A program made the translations under genes and the position numbers. A stretch of 64,000 nt of DNA from the NCBI GenBank assembly GCA_951813535.1, contig OX638345.1, positions 1,253,029 to 1,317,028 of the forward strand, written 5' to 3'. Below are positions 60,574 to 64,000 of this stretch, piece after piece. How positions within the stretch are numbered: the stretch's first letter is position 1; every line of letters starts with the position of its first letter. The notes below the pieces were generated by a model. It saw only the letters and a program-made list of their open reading frames with translations, was not told the origin of the DNA and searched no databases. Source of the stretch: an uncultured Dehalococcoidia bacterium. GTDB taxonomy: Bacteria; Chloroflexota; Dehalococcoidia; Lucifugimonadales; UBA3495.

Positions 60574-61017
60574 TTACGCCTCCCCGCGGCGTTCCTTCAA
60601 AAAGTGCTCCAACGCTCCGGGGACGCGGGCTACCGGCTTGATCGACAGTTGCCCGGGCTTTTTAGTATTGCGACTGATCACGCCGCGAGATTCCAGTTCA
60701 GCGAACCACTCTTCGGAGGTGAGCTCTTCCACTTCCCGTAGTTCGTCAACGGTTAGGTGGGCGTAGGGGCGGGGTTTCTGCGCGGCGGCTATCACATCCC
60801 GTTGCTGCGCCCAGGCATAGGCCTCTGCCGGAACGTCTGCGGCGGGCGTTAACACGATGCGACCGGCATCGTCGCAGTCCACGTCAAACCACTCCGCATC
60901 CGGCAAGTTGGCCGTGGCCCGGTTGAAAATGGCAATTTGATTGCCGTCGGTCAAGCGGGCGAGAATCGGGGCGCTGTAGGATGGCTGGGATGCGTCGGAT
61001 TTGAGCGGTTCCGCCAT
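60574..61017 (-). CDS. Putative antitoxin partner of the PIN toxin
   Basis: A 147-residue protein directly upstream of the PIN gene with zero gap. An AbrB/VapB-like strand region is possible at WFDVDCDDAGRIVLTPAA. The helical middle AHLTVDELREVEELTSEEWFAELESRG resembles toxin-wrapping helices. It is longer than most VapB antitoxins (70-90 residues); the extra C-terminal part (KKPGQLSIKPVARVPGALEHFL) is of unknown use. Assignment rests mainly on position. Confidence 0.65.
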   Translation of the reverse strand: MAEPLKSDASQPSYSAPILARLTDGNQIAIFNRATANLPDAEWFDVDCDDAGRIVLTPAADVPAEAYAWAQQRDVIAAAQKPRPYAHLTVDELREVEELTSEEWFAELESRGVISRNTKKPGQLSIKPVARVPGALEHFLKERRGEA

Positions 61018-61069
61018 TGTCGGCCCTCCTGGCAGGGAAGTATATGTCGATTGTACCGCACGGGGCCGA

Positions 61070-61097
61070 GGGCGAACCCGCGGCTGCGGATTCGCCC
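61070..61097. repeat. GGGCGAA palindrome downstream of thiC
   Basis: GGGCGAA / TTCGCCC with an inner CCGC/GCGG pairing lies 24 bp beyond the thiC stop on its 3' side. It may act as a transcription or mRNA end signal and belongs to the GGGGCG family. Confidence 0.5.
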
Positions 61098-61120
61098 CTG
61101 CAAATCGCGGATACCGCCGC

Positions 61121-63068
<1,948 letters not shown>

Positions 63069-63088
63069 TACGGATATTGCGGTTGGGA

Positions 63089-64000
63089 TCAGTCGTCTGC
63101 TACGGAAGGTTCGTCGATGAGTTGGACGTCGGCGTCGAGGATGGCGAAGTCGTACTCGTTGTCGGGAGCCACGAGGCGCTGGCCCAACACCACGACCGCC
63201 GAGATGACGGACGAAACGACCAGGGCCGACGCGAAGGCCCAGAACATCTGCCCGCCAGGAGGGGCGGTCAGCGCCCAGGGCGAGAGCAGGTCCGGCTTCG
63301 GGTAGAACAGGGCGCCGATCACGATTCCGACGGCTCCGGCCAGAATCACTCCCCAACCGGGCATCCGGCTGGAATACAGACCCACCAGCATGGGAACGGC
63401 GATGGCTGCGCCCAGCAGGTCGGCGATGAGGAAGACGTAGAGCACGCTGTGTCCCTGGGACGCCACGATGATGGCGGGGATGGCCACGATCACCGTGACG
63501 GCGCGGGCCAAACGCAGGAGCATGCCTCGTTCCAGTCCGATGCCGGCGAGGTCGGCGGCCATCCCGCTGGCGAGGCCGTTCATGAGTGTGTCCAGGGTGC
63601 TCATGGCCAGCATGAGGGCGCAGATGAGGATCAGGAAGTGCATCCACAGCGGGAAGACGTCTGCCGCCAGGGTGAACAGCGCGGCAGCGACCTCGGGGTA
63701 CTGGAACGGACCAACCGACCCATTGCCGACGGCGGCGATGCCGGCCATTCCCATGAGGAAGGTCAACGGAATGGCGATGGCGGTAGCGCCCCAGAGGCTG
63801 CGGTTCAGGGCGGCCTGGCTCTCCACGGTGTACACCCGCTGCCACATTCCGGGGTGGAAGGCGTTGGAGGCGACGATGCCGATGATCAGAACGATGCCGA
63901 AGAAGTAACTGCCGGGCGTCGTGACGGACAGGAGGCCGGCCTGCTTCGCAGCGCCCCAGGCACCTGAGCCGCCGACCAGAACGGCGGCGACGATGACCAG
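63089..64000 (-). CDS. Sodium:solute symporter family transporter (5'-truncated by window end)
   Basis: The C-terminal 303 residues of an SSF transporter; the frame stays open to the window edge, so the N-terminal half lies outside. SNAFHPGMWQRVYTVESQ is the conserved loop, LICALMLAMSTLDTLMNGLASGM (in parts) is the sodium-site helix with the Ser-Thr, and at least six membrane helices follow. It is directly upstream of thiC on the same strand. In some genomes symporters beside thiamine genes are predicted to import the pyrimidine precursor or thiamine; that role here is an inference. Confidence 0.88.
   Translation of the reverse strand: MVIVAAVLVGGSGAWGAAKQAGLLSVTTPGSYFFGIVLIIGIVASNAFHPGMWQRVYTVESQAALNRSLWGATAIAIPLTFLMGMAGIAAVGNGSVGPFQYPEVAAALFTLAADVFPLWMHFLILICALMLAMSTLDTLMNGLASGMAADLAGIGLERGMLLRLARAVTVIVAIPAIIVASQGHSVLYVFLIADLLGAAIAVPMLVGLYSSRMPGWGVILAGAVGIVIGALFYPKPDLLSPWALTAPPGGQMFWAFASALVVSSVISAVVVLGQRLVAPDNEYDFAILDADVQLIDEPSVADD

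Overview
The window looks like part of a GC-rich Chloroflexota chromosome, most probably from the SAR202-type lineage of marine or sponge-associated Dehalococcoidia. This is inferred from gene content, not from any marker comparison. The content includes a luciferase-like flavin monooxygenase, an enolase-superfamily enzyme, two ThDP enzymes, two LigB-type extradiol dioxygenases, a soluble reductive-dehalogenase-like protein, a DUF1800/DUF1501/NHL gene trio and a nusA-ylxR-infB-rbfA-truB cluster that lacks a local rimP. No rRNA, tRNA, CRISPR array, prophage or replication origin was seen.

Layout. 0-6 kb: catabolic enzymes (two alpha/beta hydrolases, a flavin monooxygenase, a ThDP enzyme). 6-13 kb: EVE protein, queG, a dCTP deaminase/dUTPase-family gene, a divergent groEL, then folD-queA. 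13-18.2 kb: a minus-strand block holding a UGSC-family selenoprotein gene read through an in-frame UGA, its conserved-looking neighbour, three retropepsin-like genes, a PD-(D/E)XK/DUF4268 protein and an enolase-superfamily gene. 18.4-26.3 kb: MqnA-like and MTHFR-like genes, a second ThDP enzyme with CMD and DUF35 genes, and a tightly coupled operon of membrane protein, larB, LPG-synthase-type membrane protein and UbiA. 26.5-29.5 kb: a thioesterase, an Rrf2 regulator, and a MoeB/ThiF-cysM operon preceded by a promoter, an apparently leaderless peptide containing Cys-Cys-Ala-Cys, and a terminator-like hairpin. 29.5-36.7 kb: the nusA translation cluster, an NrtS-like gene, lexA and rpsT.

36.8-64 kb: two 1233-bp ISAs1-family copies with perfect 18-bp terminal repeats and 10-bp target duplications, at 36.8 and 57.4 kb. 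The first sits beside a decayed relative. The second splits a gene for a HEPN-like membrane protein that lies between two paralogous LigB dioxygenase genes. Between the copies are a BtuF-like protein, a Rieske protein, a plant-type LRR protein, the DUF1800/DUF1501/NHL trio, argF, der, plsY, an aminotransferase, the reductive-dehalogenase homologue, an MBL protein and a thioredoxin reductase. The window closes with a PIN toxin-antitoxin pair, thiC and the start-truncated end of a sodium:solute symporter gene.

The two most notable regulatory or recoding signals are the UGSC selenoprotein with a plausible bacterial SECIS hairpin (12963-13553) and the cysteine-rich leader in front of the sulfur-transfer/cysteine synthase operon (27446-27610). 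Short GC palindromes related to GGGGCGAAT...ATTCGCCCC and AATCCGG-type inverted repeats recur between genes across the window.
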